A DNA stretch of 64,000 bases, taken from Desulfofustis sp. PB-SRB1 (GTDB lineage Bacteria > Desulfobacterota > Desulfobulbia > Desulfobulbales > Desulfocapsaceae). The notes under the pieces are model-generated. The model saw only the letters and a program-made list of their open reading frames with translations. It was not told where the DNA came from and did not search any database. Positions 63,647 through 64,000 of the stretch are shown one piece after another. Position 1 is the stretch's first letter, and each line of letters begins with the position of its first letter. The stretch spans positions 43,681 to 107,680 of the forward strand of contig JAEQMT010000022.1 in assembly GCA_016722945.1 (NCBI GenBank). Reading direction: 5' to 3'. A program made the translations under genes and the position numbers.

Positions 63647-64000
63647 CGCCGGGAGCGCAGTGGCGGAAGGTGCACTGCCCTCGGCGCCGCCTTCGCTGCT
63701 GCGTGCCGGGCGGGCGGGGTCCTCAGTTCAAAGGGCCGCGGCCCACTGATCCACGTAGTTGTTTTATACAGACTCGCCCGGATCTGGCGTTTGAGGTCGT
63801 TGATGGTGACCCTGGTGTAGATCTGGGTGGACTCCAGGGACGCATGGCCCTCATCCTGGATATGACGGATGGGCGCCCCGTTTTTCAGCATATGGTCGCA
63901 CAGGTGTGACGGAAGGTGTGGGTGGTCACGTTTTTTCTAATCTTTGCCTCTTTAGCCGCCTTTTTAACGACGGCCCAGACGGCGGTGGCGTCATCTTCGT
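63631..64000 (-). pseudogene. Tyrosine recombinase (integrase) C-terminal part, frameshifted, cut by window
   Basis: From the right edge the minus strand reads AVWAVVKKAAKEAKIRKNVTTHTFRHTCATI. It then loses one base and continues as MLKNGAPIRHIQDEGHASLESTQIYTRVTINDLKR. The HxxR box (HTFRH) and the catalytic Tyr region (STQIYTRV) identify a XerC/D-like site-specific recombinase. One codon is also missing in the IQD-GHAS segment. It is non-functional as seen. The homology ends at about 63780, and the remaining sequence to 63631 is unrelated. Confidence 0.75.

Overview
The window looks like a chromosomal segment of a Gram-negative, probably anaerobic or microaerobic bacterium. The gene content (FdhD, a TorD-type chaperone, a multi-cluster ferredoxin protein, a heme-binding ethylbenzene-dehydrogenase-like protein, TRAP and Aap transporters, a stand-alone PurH transformylase domain) would fit a Desulfobacterota lineage such as Desulfobulbales. 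This placement is an inference from gene content only; no rRNA or tRNA gene was recognised. The left 40 kb is dense, ordinary chromosome. The right 24 kb (about 40-64 kb) is a mobile-element and polymorphic-toxin graveyard.

The most interesting functional unit is at 4.4-10 kb. A co-directional run crtI-crtB-crtY-blh makes beta-carotene and cleaves it to retinal, and it is followed by a microbial rhodopsin. The helix-C residues of that rhodopsin are Asn-Asp-Gln at the positions that define light-driven sodium pumps (the KR2-type NDQ group). The pigment pathway and its retinal protein are therefore in one locus. Upstream are a polyprenyl synthetase (cut by the window edge), a HigBA-like toxin-antitoxin pair and ilvBH for branched-chain amino acids.

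From 10 to 24 kb there are housekeeping and transport genes: PilT plus a cNMP-binding protein, an AICAR transformylase overlapping a shortened GlmU-like uridylyltransferase, a DUF2179 membrane protein, TatD, an MFS exporter, the general amino-acid ABC transporter aapJQMP, a HAD phosphatase with an acyltransferase, and fdhD. From 24.6 to 33.7 kb lies a catabolic block for a sugar-acid or 2-hydroxy acid: PdxA2, a DUF1537 kinase, two LarA-family proteins and a complete TRAP transporter, then panB. From 34 to 40 kb are a hemolysin-III family protein, a DUF2130 protein, a ferredoxin-rich protein with a TorD-like chaperone, and a periplasmic binding protein. At 43.9-47.2 kb a heme-binding-like secreted protein sits beside a histidine kinase/response regulator pair.

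The region 40-64 kb holds three further toxin-antitoxin modules and four insertion sequences: IS1634-like, IS1380, IS4-like and IS66. Ends could be defined for the last three. It also holds at least five RHS/YD-repeat fragments with different C-terminal tips and small adjacent putative immunity genes, two decayed XRE regulators, a decayed REP-associated tyrosine transposase, and a decayed tyrosine recombinase at the right edge. A dispersed REP-like repeat family and a ~100-bp module recur exactly where RHS fragments end, so much of this DNA appears to have been shuffled by recombination at these repeats.
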